DNA of 11,037 nt. It comes from an uncultured Nitrososphaera sp. (GTDB lineage Archaea > Thermoproteota > Nitrososphaeria > Nitrososphaerales > Nitrososphaeraceae). The notes below the pieces were generated by a model. The model saw only the letters and a program-made list of their open reading frames with translations. It ran no database searches and had not been told where the DNA came from. A program made the translations under genes and the position numbers. Each line of letters starts with the position of its first letter. The stretch's first letter is position 1. The stretch covers positions 1-11,037 of the forward strand of contig CAMLKF010000057.1 of assembly GCA_946480575.1 (NCBI GenBank), written 5' to 3'. Shown here one piece after another: positions 1 through 6,436 of the stretch.

Positions 1-1
1 C

Positions 2-355
2 GATGTATGTATCCCTTCCCCGCCACCTGTTCTAGAATGCAGCGATATCGATGAAGAGGACTTTGAGGTGCGCGGATCTGACCCGCACGGATTCGACAGC
101 AATGACGATGGCGTGGGATGTGAAGAAGACGGCAGTAGCAGTAGTAGCAGTAGCAGTAGTAGCGACGAGATAGACAGGAACAGCATAAGCAACGTTCTCA
201 CAAACATACTAGACGACATTTTCGGTGGTCATCTCGTCATCGCAGCAGATCGGATGAACAGTGTGCTTGACAGGATCGCTGAAGACAAAGCGCAGATTAG
301 ACAGACAATTGAGCAGACAGCAGAACAGATTGCCGGTGCAACAGACACAGACTAA
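2..355 (+). CDS. Excalibur-type calcium-binding domain protein, 5'-truncated
   Basis: The reading frame is open to the left edge, so the N-terminus (possibly a signal peptide) lies outside; 117 residues are visible. Residues about 13-41 read as an Excalibur-like region: Cys13-Ser-Asp, then DPHGFD, then a loop of the D-x-N-x-D-G-x-x-C-E type (Asp32, Asn34, Asp36, Gly37, Cys40, Glu41). In this family the acidic loop is thought to bind calcium and the two cysteines can form a disulfide outside the cell. A Pro-rich stretch (residues 5-9) precedes the domain. Ten consecutive serines follow, then a helical, Gln/Glu-rich, probably coiled-coil tail ending TDTD. A GTG at 68 could begin a shorter ORF but would cut the domain in half, so I reject it as the start. 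The role is unknown; an extracellular or cell-surface protein is an inference. Confidence 0.72.
   Translation, partial: DVCIPSPPPVLECSDIDEEDFEVRGSDPHGFDSNDDGVGCEEDGSSSSSSSSSSDEIDRNSISNVLTNILDDIFGGHLVIAADRMNSVLDRIAEDKAQIRQTIEQTAEQIAGATDTD
134..163 (+). repeat. AGT/AGC serine-codon microsatellite
   Basis: Ten consecutive serine codons, all AGT or AGC, form an imperfect trinucleotide repeat inside the Excalibur protein. It encodes a flexible linker between the calcium-binding-like region and the helical tail. Only the AGY serine codons are used, which suggests growth by replication slippage, so the copy number may vary between strains. Confidence 0.8.
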
Positions 356-591
356 GTGCAGGGCTAAAATTTCGATGGAAATTCGTAATCACTATGCGTG
401 GCTTTGGAACTTGATGGGAAATACAACAAAAGACTAAGATTCTGGATTATAGCAGCAAGATTATAGCCAACGCAGAGAAATTGCAGACGCTAGATCTGTA
501 TTCCAAGATCAGAAGGCTAAGACAGGAAAGCCAAAGAAAGAGCAAAATCATCATCCATGATGTGGGTTGCTTTCATACGATGAAGCATGCA

Positions 592-611
592 TATATTCTT
601 GAAAGAATATA
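592..611. promoter_or_regulatory. Perfect AT-rich palindrome upstream of BtuF-like gene
   Basis: The arms TATATTCTT and AAGAATATA are exact reverse complements separated by GA. The site lies 61-80 nt before the preferred GTG start and 29-49 nt before the TATA-like box, a position where an archaeal activator or repressor could bind. It could also be the end of an upstream transcript, but there is no strong U-tract directly after it. No regulator is encoded nearby. Confidence 0.4.
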
Positions 612-640
612 CTTTTGTAGAAATCATGCAGAAAGCAGAG

Positions 641-648
641 TTTTTAAG
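641..648 (+). promoter_or_regulatory. TATA box for BtuF-like gene
   Basis: TTTTTAAG, preceded by the purine-rich GAAAGCAGAG that could act as a BRE. Its centre is about 27 nt before the GTG at 672, the spacing expected for a leaderless archaeal transcript. This supports GTG 672 over ATG 651, which would lie directly against the box. Confidence 0.55.
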
Positions 649-671
649 CAATGCAATTTTTACAACTAGGC

Positions 672-1589
672 GTGCACATAGTCTCGTTCCTCCCAAGCGC
701 TACTGAGACGCTCTACCAGCTTGGAGCCGCAAGCCAGATAGTGGGGGTGACACACGAGTGCAATTTTCCATCTGGGGCAAGAAAAAAGCCCCGGGTGATA
801 CGCCCGTCTTTTGACCCGGGAAGGATGACTGGCCAGGAGATAGACAGCAAGATAGTCGAGCTGATGCGCTCCGGCAAGGACATTTACATAGTTGACGACG
901 CGGCGCTCAAAAAAGCCAAGCCTGACCTTATCGTAGCGCAGGGTCTCTGCGAGGTCTGCTCGCCCTTTACCAAGGAGATAAGCCGGGCAGTCAACATTTT
1001 GGGTGGCAGGCCGGACGTTCTGGTGCTCGACCCGCATGACCTTGACGACATCCTTGTCAGCATAATGGACATGGCCGAAAAGGTGGACAGGGTCGTGGCA
1101 GGAAGAAAGCTAGTGACCTCACTTCAAAAGCGCATAGACGCCGTTAGGGGCATGAAGATAGCGAACAGGCCAAGGGTGCTCTGCATCGAGTGGCTCGACC
1201 CGCTGTTTACTGCCGGCCACTGGGTTCCCCAGATGGTCGAGTACGCCGGCGGCATAAATGGCATCAGTGTTGCCGGCGAGCCTTCGCGCCGGATGGACAT
1301 CGACGAAGCTGCTCAGTTTGACCCGGACATTATCGTGCTGATGCCCTGCGGCTTTGACATCAAGCGCACACTGAAAGAGCTGCCTCCGCTTGCAAACAGC
1401 GAAAAGTGGAAGTCGCTGCGCGCGGTTAAAGCAGGCAGCGTATACGCGGTGGATGCCAACTCGTACTTCAGTAAGCCGGGGCCGCGCACTATTGTGGGAC
1501 TTGAGATAATGGCAAAAATATCGCACCCCGGAGCCTCGCGGCGCATCAAGGTTCCAAAAAGGTCGTACAAAAAATTATTACTGCGTTAG
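672..1589 (+). CDS. BtuF/FepB-like substrate-binding-fold protein without signal peptide
   Basis: 305 residues, Peripla_BP_2 (COG0614) fold, which in ABC importers binds cobalamin or ferric siderophores. From GTG 672 it opens MHIVSFLPSATETLYQLG, the standard first strand and helix of the family, followed by VGVTHECNFP. Other marks are GLCEVCSPF, the central WLDPLFTAGHWVPQMVEYAGG, PCGFDIKRTL and the C-terminal VYAVDANSYFSKPGPR. These match the subgroup often annotated as cobalamin-binding protein. ATG 651 would add seven residues (MQFLQLG) and disagree with the TATA spacing. There is no signal peptide or lipobox and no permease or ATPase beside it, so transport is not shown; a cytosolic corrinoid- or metal-complex-binding role is possible. 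The last 12 bases overlap the 3' end of rps10 on the opposite strand. Fold is sure, ligand is not. Confidence 0.85.
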   Translation: MHIVSFLPSATETLYQLGAASQIVGVTHECNFPSGARKKPRVIRPSFDPGRMTGQEIDSKIVELMRSGKDIYIVDDAALKKAKPDLIVAQGLCEVCSPFTKEISRAVNILGGRPDVLVLDPHDLDDILVSIMDMAEKVDRVVAGRKLVTSLQKRIDAVRGMKIANRPRVLCIEWLDPLFTAGHWVPQMVEYAGGINGISVAGEPSRRMDIDEAAQFDPDIIVLMPCGFDIKRTLKELPPLANSEKWKSLRAVKAGSVYAVDANSYFSKPGPRTIVGLEIMAKISHPGASRRIKVPKRSYKKLLLR

Positions 1590-1889
1590 AGAGACTTCGA
1601 TATAGACGTCGTCTGGGATTTTCAAGCGCATTAACTGTCTAATGGCCCTGTCGTCTGCTCCAACGTCGATAACGCGCCTGTGTATGCGCATTTCATACTT
1701 GTCCCAGGTGTTAGTGCCCTGGCCGCATGGAGACTTTCTCGTAACCACCTTTAGCTTTTTGGTCGGCAGGGGGTGGGGTCCCTTGAGCTTTATGCCTGAC
1801 TTTTCAGTCATCCCCTTTATCTCGGTGCAAACGCCTTCCAGCGTTGCAAGGTTTGTGCTCGTGAGCTTTATTCTGGCTGCTTGAGGCAT
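1578..1889 (-). CDS. rps10: 30S ribosomal protein uS10
   Basis: 103 residues, the normal length for archaeal uS10, a head protein of the small ribosomal subunit. Recognisable segments are the N-terminal ARIKLTSTNLATLEGVC, the central loop KLKGPHPLPTKKLKVVTRKSP that reaches into the subunit, and YEMRIHRRVIDV followed by a C-terminal strand ending DVYIEVSLTQ. It starts 13 nt after the stop of tuf on the same strand, so both are probably on one transcript; tuf next to rps10 is a widely conserved archaeal arrangement. No clear Shine-Dalgarno site is seen in the short gap. Its stop codon lies inside the last codons of the convergent substrate-binding-protein gene. Confidence 0.97.
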   Translation of the reverse strand: MPQAARIKLTSTNLATLEGVCTEIKGMTEKSGIKLKGPHPLPTKKLKVVTRKSPCGQGTNTWDKYEMRIHRRVIDVGADDRAIRQLMRLKIPDDVYIEVSLTQ

Positions 1890-1902
1890 CTATAGTTCTC
1901 AC

Positions 1903-3216
1903 TTACTTTTTGCTCGGGTCGTACTTTTCGGTGACGCTCAGGACAACTCCTGCGCCAATTGTCGTCCCCATGTCGCGGAGTGCAAACCTTCCGATCTCTG
2001 GAAAGTCCTTGAATGTCTCGATTGCCAGCGGCCTTACCGGCTTTATCCTGACGATTGCCGCGTCGCCTGTCTTTAGGAACTTGGGGTCCTGCTCTGTGGT
2101 TGCGCCCGTCCTTGGGTCTATTTTGGACAGAAATGACGAGATTGTCGCCGCCACCTGCGCTGTGTGAGCGTGCAGGACTGGCGTGTATCCCGGGGCGATT
2201 GCTGTCGGGTGGTGGATGACTATGAGGCGCGCTTCGAACTCCTTTGCGACAGTCGGCTGGTTGTCAGCCGGGCCAATCATGTCGCCGCGCTTGATCTGCT
2301 TCTTGTCTACACCTCTGAGGTTAAAGCCGACGTTGTCGCCTGATTCGGCAGACTCCATCTGGGTGTGGTGCGTTTCAATGGACTTGATTTCGCCAATAGC
2401 GCCAGAGGGCATGACGACTACCTTGTCGTTTGGCTTCATCCTGCCCGTCTCTACCCTGCCTACCGGCACAGTGCCGACGCCTGTGATGGAGTATACGTCC
2501 TGTATCGGGACTCTTAGCGGCTTGTTAACCGGCTTCTCTGGCGGCTCGAGTGTATCAAGCGCCTCTGCAAGGGTCGGTCCCTTGTACCACGGCATATTCG
2601 TTGACTTTTTCACCAAGTTGTCACCCTTCCATCCAGAGATCGGAATAAAGTTGATCTTGGCAGTGTTGAAACCAACAAGTTTCAACACCTTTTCTGCAGC
2701 ATCCTTTGCTTCCTTGTAGCGTGCTTCGGCGTAGCCAACATCATCCATCTTGTTGAGCGCAACAATGAGCTGATTGACCCCGAGTGTCTTTGCAAGGAAT
2801 GCGTGTTCTCTTCCCTGCCCCCCAGCCTCAAGAGCCGCTTCCATTTCACCAGGCTTGACAGAGATGACCAGGACGGCTGCATCGGCTTCGGACGCGCCGG
2901 TGATCATGTTCTTGATAAAGTCCCTGTGGCCTGGAGCGTCGATCAGCGTGTAGAAATACTTTGGTGTCTCAAACTTTTGAAAAGCGAGATCGATCGTGAT
3001 ACCCCTGTCGCGCTCGTCCTTGATGCTGTCCAGTACCCAAGCATACTTGAACGTATCACCCTTTCCTGTTGCTTCTGATTCCTTGGCGTATGCGTCTATG
3101 GTTCTCTGGTCAATGGCACCCAGATCAACCAGCAAATGACCTACAATAGTTGATTTACCATTATCTACGTGACCTACAACCACCAAGTTCATGTGTGGCT
3201 TTTTGCTAGCGCTCAT
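1903..3216 (-). CDS. tuf: Translation elongation factor 1-alpha (aEF1A)
   Basis: 437 residues; the GTPase that delivers aminoacyl-tRNA to the ribosomal A site. From the start at 3216 the G motifs are in order: GHVDNGKS (P-loop, residues 15-22), RGITIDLAF (switch I, about 71-79), DAPGH (93-97), NKMD (155-158) and SGW (194-196). Beta-barrel domains II (VYSITGVGTVPVGRVETG) and III (to residue 437) follow. The frame stays open upstream to a TTG at 3279 and passes an ATG at 3234, but MSASKKPHMNLVVVGHVDNGKS matches where archaeal EF1A begins, and the upstream codons show nothing family-like. An A-rich stretch at about 3238-3250 lies at the right distance for a leaderless start but is a weak TATA box. 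It leads the tuf-rps10 unit and is divergent from fbp. Confidence 0.97.
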   Translation of the reverse strand: MSASKKPHMNLVVVGHVDNGKSTIVGHLLVDLGAIDQRTIDAYAKESEATGKGDTFKYAWVLDSIKDERDRGITIDLAFQKFETPKYFYTLIDAPGHRDFIKNMITGASEADAAVLVISVKPGEMEAALEAGGQGREHAFLAKTLGVNQLIVALNKMDDVGYAEARYKEAKDAAEKVLKLVGFNTAKINFIPISGWKGDNLVKKSTNMPWYKGPTLAEALDTLEPPEKPVNKPLRVPIQDVYSITGVGTVPVGRVETGRMKPNDKVVVMPSGAIGEIKSIETHHTQMESAESGDNVGFNLRGVDKKQIKRGDMIGPADNQPTVAKEFEARLIVIHHPTAIAPGYTPVLHAHTAQVAATISSFLSKIDPRTGATTEQDPKFLKTGDAAIVRIKPVRPLAIETFKDFPEIGRFALRDMGTTIGAGVVLSVTEKYDPSKK

Positions 3217-3295
3217 AGAGCAAGAACGCTTCATGGGCTTTATTTGTATTTCGCCCCGGATTGTTGCAAAGTCCTTCAAAACTTGGACAGTTTTT

Positions 3296-3334
3296 ACACC
3301 CTCTCATGGTGTCGCAGTCCTAGCTAACAAGCTA
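3296..3334. promoter_or_regulatory. Two short inverted repeats between tuf and fbp
   Basis: ACACC/GGTGT with a 7-nt spacer (3296-3312) and TAGCT/AGCTA with a 4-nt spacer (3321-3334) lie side by side in the divergent promoter region. The second ends 9 nt before the fbp TATA box. They could be operators or part of the tuf leader. Arms of five bases are short enough to occur by chance. Confidence 0.25.
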
Positions 3335-3343
3335 TCGGAAAAG

Positions 3344-3350
3344 TTTTAAA
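3344..3350 (+). promoter_or_regulatory. TATA box for fbp-tpiA
   Basis: TTTTAAA preceded by the purine-rich CGGAAAAG (BRE-like). The centre is 29 nt before the fbp ATG at 3376, so the transcript should be leaderless or nearly so. The same near-symmetric box could also be read on the minus strand toward tuf, which would give a leader of roughly 100 nt. Confidence 0.65.
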
Positions 3351-3375
3351 CCATATCAAATGAGTTTTTCTCAGT

Positions 3376-4539
3376 ATGCGAATTACACTGAGCGCCATCA
3401 AGGCCGACATTGGCGGAGTCGGCGGCCACACGCGGCCAAGCGACGAGCTTGTAGAGACTGTCAGAAATTTTGTTGTAAGGAACGCAAAGGGGCTGCTTGT
3501 CGATTATTACATCGGGTACACGGGCGATGACATACACATCATAATGACCCACACACATGGCGTGGACAGTGAAAAGATCCACAAGCTGGCGTGGGACGCC
3601 TTTACTGAAGGGACCAAGCTGGCAAAGGAGCAGGGGCTGTACGGTGCAGGGCAAGACCTGCTCAAGGACTCGTTCTCTGGCAACGTCAAGGGCATGGGGC
3701 CCGGCGTCGCCGAGATCGAAATGGAGGAGCGCCCAAGCGAAGTGTTCTGCATCTTTGCAGCGGACAAGACCGAGCCGGGAGCATTCAACCTGCCGCTCTG
3801 GCGTATGTTTGTAGACGCCGGCAGCAATACAGGCATTTTGATCAACGAGAGGCTGGCAGAAGGCGTCATTTTCAGGATAATGGACGTAATGACTGGCAAG
3901 GTCGCAGAGCTGAAAATGTGGCAGGACAAGACCGAGCTTGAAGCGGCGCTGATGTACCCCGGCAGGTTCGTCGTCCACTCTGTGATGTCAGGCGACGGCG
4001 CCGAGCAAATAGTATCTGCATCAACAGACAGGCTGCATAACATCGCCGGCACGTACGTCGGCAAGGACGACCCAATAGCGATAGTAAGGACGCAAAAGAA
4101 CTTTCCCGCAACAGAAGAAGCGGGCAGCGCGTTCAACGAGCCCCACTATGTCGCAGGCAACACGCGCGGAAGTCACCATATGCCCCTCATGCCTGTGAAG
4201 CTGAACTCGGCTGCGTCCTTGAATTACTCTATTCCTATAGTTTCATGCCTGCTCTTTAGCATGCACAATGGCAAGCTGACAGGGCCGCACGATGGCTTTG
4301 GCACCGCCGATTGGGACCTTCAGAGGATGAGGGCTTCCGAGCGCGCCATGATTATGCGCAGCCAGGGATTCATACATCCCGCGACGCTCGTGCCAGACGA
4401 GCTTGAATACAACAAGGGCTACGAGGCGCGCATGGCCAAACTTGAAAGCAAGTTCAAAGACATCGAGGAAATCATGAACGGTAAGGGCCGCAGCAAAAAG
4501 ACAGCGGCTGCGAAAGCTAAAGCTGGCAGCAAGCGTTGA
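3376..4539 (+). CDS. fbp: Bifunctional fructose-1,6-bisphosphate aldolase/phosphatase
   Basis: 387 residues, class V FBPase (FBPA/P). It condenses DHAP and GAP and then removes the C1 phosphate to give fructose 6-phosphate, a one-enzyme, one-way gluconeogenic step of archaea and deep bacteria. Metal- and phosphate-binding residues are visible: Asp11 and His18 in ADIGGVGGHT, Asp51-Asp52, and Asp130-Lys131 in ADKTEPGAFNLPL. The aldolase part is YVGKDDP: Tyr227 and Lys230 match the catalytic Tyr and Schiff-base Lys known from Thermoproteus FBPA/P. NTRGSHHMPLMPV and DGFGTADWD follow. After about residue 368 a tail rich in Lys and Ala (GRSKKTAAAKAKAGSKR) looks outside the catalytic core. The stop codon touches the tpiA start, so the two are co-transcribed. 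Start chosen by family N-terminus and TATA spacing. Confidence 0.96.
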   Translation: MRITLSAIKADIGGVGGHTRPSDELVETVRNFVVRNAKGLLVDYYIGYTGDDIHIIMTHTHGVDSEKIHKLAWDAFTEGTKLAKEQGLYGAGQDLLKDSFSGNVKGMGPGVAEIEMEERPSEVFCIFAADKTEPGAFNLPLWRMFVDAGSNTGILINERLAEGVIFRIMDVMTGKVAELKMWQDKTELEAALMYPGRFVVHSVMSGDGAEQIVSASTDRLHNIAGTYVGKDDPIAIVRTQKNFPATEEAGSAFNEPHYVAGNTRGSHHMPLMPVKLNSAASLNYSIPIVSCLLFSMHNGKLTGPHDGFGTADWDLQRMRASERAMIMRSQGFIHPATLVPDELEYNKGYEARMAKLESKFKDIEEIMNGKGRSKKTAAAKAKAGSKR

Positions 4540-5204
4540 TGATGAAGCGGCCACTCATTATCAATTTCAAGAATTACGAAGAGGCTTCGGCAGCCAATAG
4601 TGTCAAGCTGGCCAAGGCCGCGCAAAAGGTAGCCCAGAAGCTCAAGGTCGAGATCATCGTTGCGCCACCGCAGCCGGCACTTGCGCTGGTCGCCAAGAGC
4701 GTGAAAAAAATACCGGTCGTATGCCAGCATGTCGACGACGAAAAGCAGGGCTCGACCACCGGCTTTTTCGTACCCGAAGTAGCCAAGTCCTACGGCGCCG
4801 TCGGCTCCTTGATAAACCACAGCGAGCATAGGATCGAGATGAAGTCGATAGCGAGCCTCGTCGAGAGGATGCGCAAGCTGAGCATGACGTCTATAGTTTG
4901 CGTCCGCACTCCTCACGAGGTGATGGAGATATCTGTCTTTGGACCGGACTTTATCGCCATCGAGCCTCCGGAATTGATAGGAAGCGGCAGGGCAGTATCA
5001 AAGGAAAACCCTGCAATAATCACTAGGTCGATAGAGGCCGCCGGGTCGCGCTCAAGGGTCATCTGCGGCGCCGGCATCACTGACAAGGGCGACGTCAGGG
5101 CAGCCATCAAGCTGGGCTCCAAAGGGATACTCATTGCAAGCGGGGTGGTCAAGGCCAACTCGTGGGAGCACAAGATAGCCGAGCTTGCCTCTGGAATGAA
5201 GTAG
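4539..5204 (+). CDS. tpiA: Triosephosphate isomerase, archaeal short type
   Basis: 221 residues, the short archaeal TIM-barrel form rather than the roughly 250-residue bacterial form. It interconverts GAP and DHAP, the two substrates of the preceding FBPA/P. Catalytic residues are visible: Asn9 and Lys11 in INFKNY, His94 in INHSEHR, and Glu142 in IEPPELIG. Phosphate-binding loops are GAGI (177-180) and ASGV (200-203). The starts TTG 4536, ATG 4539 and ATG 4542 are consecutive in frame; I take ATG 4539, whose A is the last base of the fbp TGA stop, so translation is probably coupled. ATG 4542 would also fit and changes one residue. A perfect palindrome begins 11 nt after the stop. Confidence 0.96.
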   Translation: MMKRPLIINFKNYEEASAANSVKLAKAAQKVAQKLKVEIIVAPPQPALALVAKSVKKIPVVCQHVDDEKQGSTTGFFVPEVAKSYGAVGSLINHSEHRIEMKSIASLVERMRKLSMTSIVCVRTPHEVMEISVFGPDFIAIEPPELIGSGRAVSKENPAIITRSIEAAGSRSRVICGAGITDKGDVRAAIKLGSKGILIASGVVKANSWEHKIAELASGMK

Positions 5205-5214
5205 AAAATAATAA

Positions 5215-5232
5215 TTATTGTTGCAACAATAA
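5215..5232. terminator. Perfect 18-bp palindrome between convergent genes
   Basis: TTATTGTTGCAACAATAA is identical to its reverse complement. It begins 11 nt after the tpiA stop and lies in the 188-bp space facing the end of the minus-strand oxidoreductase. As RNA it could form a short hairpin, so a 3'-end or RNA-stability element is possible. There is no U-tract directly after it, so the terminator label is tentative; a protein-binding site is the alternative. The rest of 5205-5392 shows no gene. Confidence 0.4.
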
Positions 5233-5392
5233 GACATGGTTCGACAAAAAGAAAGGCTGGTGCGAAATCAACGACATATTGCGAGAGAGAGCGCAAGGGC
5301 TCAACTGGCTAGCTAACGGTAAAGATATAGCTGCTGGATTAAAGCTTGCTCATTTGCTAGTCATCAGGTATACCCATCCATCCTTTCCCCTT

Positions 5393-6343
5393 CTAAATTG
5401 CCAAGACTACTTTGCCTCTTGGATGCACGTCTTTCTGATAGTCAAGTGCCTTGCCAGCCTCCTCAAGCGGAAACGTCCTGTCAACATTTACACGTATATT
5501 ATTTTGGTCGACCCATTGTGCCAATTTTGTCAGCCGCTCTCTGTTTACTTGTGTGAATTGAAATATAGCTTTTACACCAAATTGCTCCATCAGCTGTTGG
5601 TTTGGCTGCTCTAGCATCGATACAATCATGCCACTGCCTCTCTTCAATACTTCGAATGACCTTTTGTAGGTCTCGCCTCCCACTGTATCAAATACTGCAT
5701 CATAGTCATGCGGCAGCAAGTCTTCAAAAGTCTGCGTCTTGTAGTCTATTACTTCATCTGCCCCGAGCTCCTTTACAAACTGCTTGTCGTTTGTGCTTGC
5801 GGTTGTGGCTACATAAGCGCCAAGACGCTTGGCCAACTGGATAGCGATAGACCCTATACCTCCTGCCCCGCCATGAATCAAAATCTTCTTCTGACCGTCT
5901 GTTAATCCGATAGTTTCTACAAGTGCCTGCCAAGCGCTAACGCCTACAAGGGGTAAACCCGCGGCCTCTTGATGATTCAAGCTTTTTGGCTTGTGCGCGA
6001 TACTGTCCGCATTTGCCAAAGCTATCTCTGCAAATGCTCCTGAACCTCCACGCGTTACTGAGGCTTGTCCATATACCTCATCATCACCAACATTAAAGCC
6101 TGAAACACCAGCTCCAACCTTTTCAATGGTACCTGAAAAATCCATTCCCAGAGTCGATGGAAACTGAAGGGGAATCATTTGTTGCATGTAGCCTTCGCGG
6201 ATTTTCCAATCTATGGGATTAACGCCAGCTGCTTTTACCTTGACCAGAACTTTTTCATCAGAGGGATCATTTGGTGCAGCTGCATTTTGATTAATTTCAA
6301 CTACTTCGCTGCTTCCATAACCCTTCATTTGGGCTGATCTCAT
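5393..6343 (-). CDS. Zinc-independent MDR-family NAD(P)H:quinone oxidoreductase-like enzyme
   Basis: 316 residues, medium-chain dehydrogenase/reductase of the QOR-like branch. The N-terminal GroES-like domain (about 1-125) carries AAGVNPIDWKIREG and LGMDFSGTIEKVGAGV. The Rossmann domain carries the nucleotide loop GGAGGIGSIAIQLAK (158-172) and VFDTVGGET (217-225). Catalytic and structural zinc cysteines are absent, as usual for quinone- or enone-reducing members. The substrate cannot be told; redox detoxification is an inference. Start 6343 is supported by a TATA box 28 nt upstream; an ATG at 6328 (MKGYGSSEV) is the alternative. The usual VGDEVYG has one extra Asp (VGDDEVYG). Codons look more AT-rich at third positions than in fbp, tpiA or ppdK, and the protein looks bacterial, so transfer is possible. 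Convergent with tpiA. Confidence 0.9.
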   Translation of the reverse strand: MRSAQMKGYGSSEVVEINQNAAAPNDPSDEKVLVKVKAAGVNPIDWKIREGYMQQMIPLQFPSTLGMDFSGTIEKVGAGVSGFNVGDDEVYGQASVTRGGSGAFAEIALANADSIAHKPKSLNHQEAAGLPLVGVSAWQALVETIGLTDGQKKILIHGGAGGIGSIAIQLAKRLGAYVATTASTNDKQFVKELGADEVIDYKTQTFEDLLPHDYDAVFDTVGGETYKRSFEVLKRGSGMIVSMLEQPNQQLMEQFGVKAIFQFTQVNRERLTKLAQWVDQNNIRVNVDRTFPLEEAGKALDYQKDVHPRGKVVLAI

Positions 6344-6367
6344 ATAGCTAACCTAGTGCATTATCGG

Positions 6368-6375
6368 ATATTAAA
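6368..6375 (-). promoter_or_regulatory. TATA box for the MDR oxidoreductase
   Basis: On the minus strand this reads TTTAATAT, centred about 28 nt before the ATG at 6343, the spacing expected for a leaderless archaeal mRNA. Confidence 0.55.
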
Positions 6376-6395
6376 CAACACAGTGGCAGTAAGCA

Positions 6396-6412
6396 ATTAC
6401 TGAATCAGTAAT
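6396..6412. promoter_or_regulatory. 17-bp palindromic operator candidate
   Basis: The arms ATTACTGA and TCAGTAAT are perfect reverse complements around a single A. The site lies 53-69 nt upstream of the oxidoreductase start and 21-37 nt upstream of its TATA box. The size and symmetry fit a dimeric winged-helix regulator such as MarR or HxlR families, which often control QOR-like enzymes. An upstream position in archaea suggests activation more than blocking. No regulator gene is present in the window, so its protein is unknown. Confidence 0.5.
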
Positions 6413-6436
6413 ATTTTGACTATACTTGATAGTGCG

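Larger units (their letters stand above)
356..671. other. Intergenic region without a convincing gene
   Basis: About 316 bases between the Excalibur gene and the substrate-binding-protein gene. It holds a 9-nt direct repeat (GATTATAGC at 445-453 and 459-467), a perfect AT-rich palindrome (592-611) and the promoter of the next gene (641-648). A 62-codon TTG-started frame at 481-669 has no recognisable domain, runs through the palindrome and promoter, and is not called. I see no tRNA or box C/D RNA. Confidence 0.6.

Noticed and set aside
481..669. 62-codon plus-strand frame from TTG
   Set aside because: Rare start codon, no domain, runs through the palindrome and TATA box of the next gene, and its composition looks like non-coding sequence.
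3217..3279. N-terminal extension of EF1A from TTG 3279 or ATG 3234
   Set aside because: Family proteins begin at about MSASKKPHMN; the extra residues are not EF1A-like and the stretch covers promoter-type sequence.
3346..3978. Long minus-strand frames opposite fbp, and similar ones opposite tuf and ppdK
   Set aside because: They are open because of codon bias on the real strand; their translations are rich in Arg, Ser, His and Pro and match no family.
5162..5614. 150-codon plus-strand frame after tpiA
   Set aside because: It starts inside tpiA, crosses the palindrome and continues antisense to the oxidoreductase; no domain is visible.
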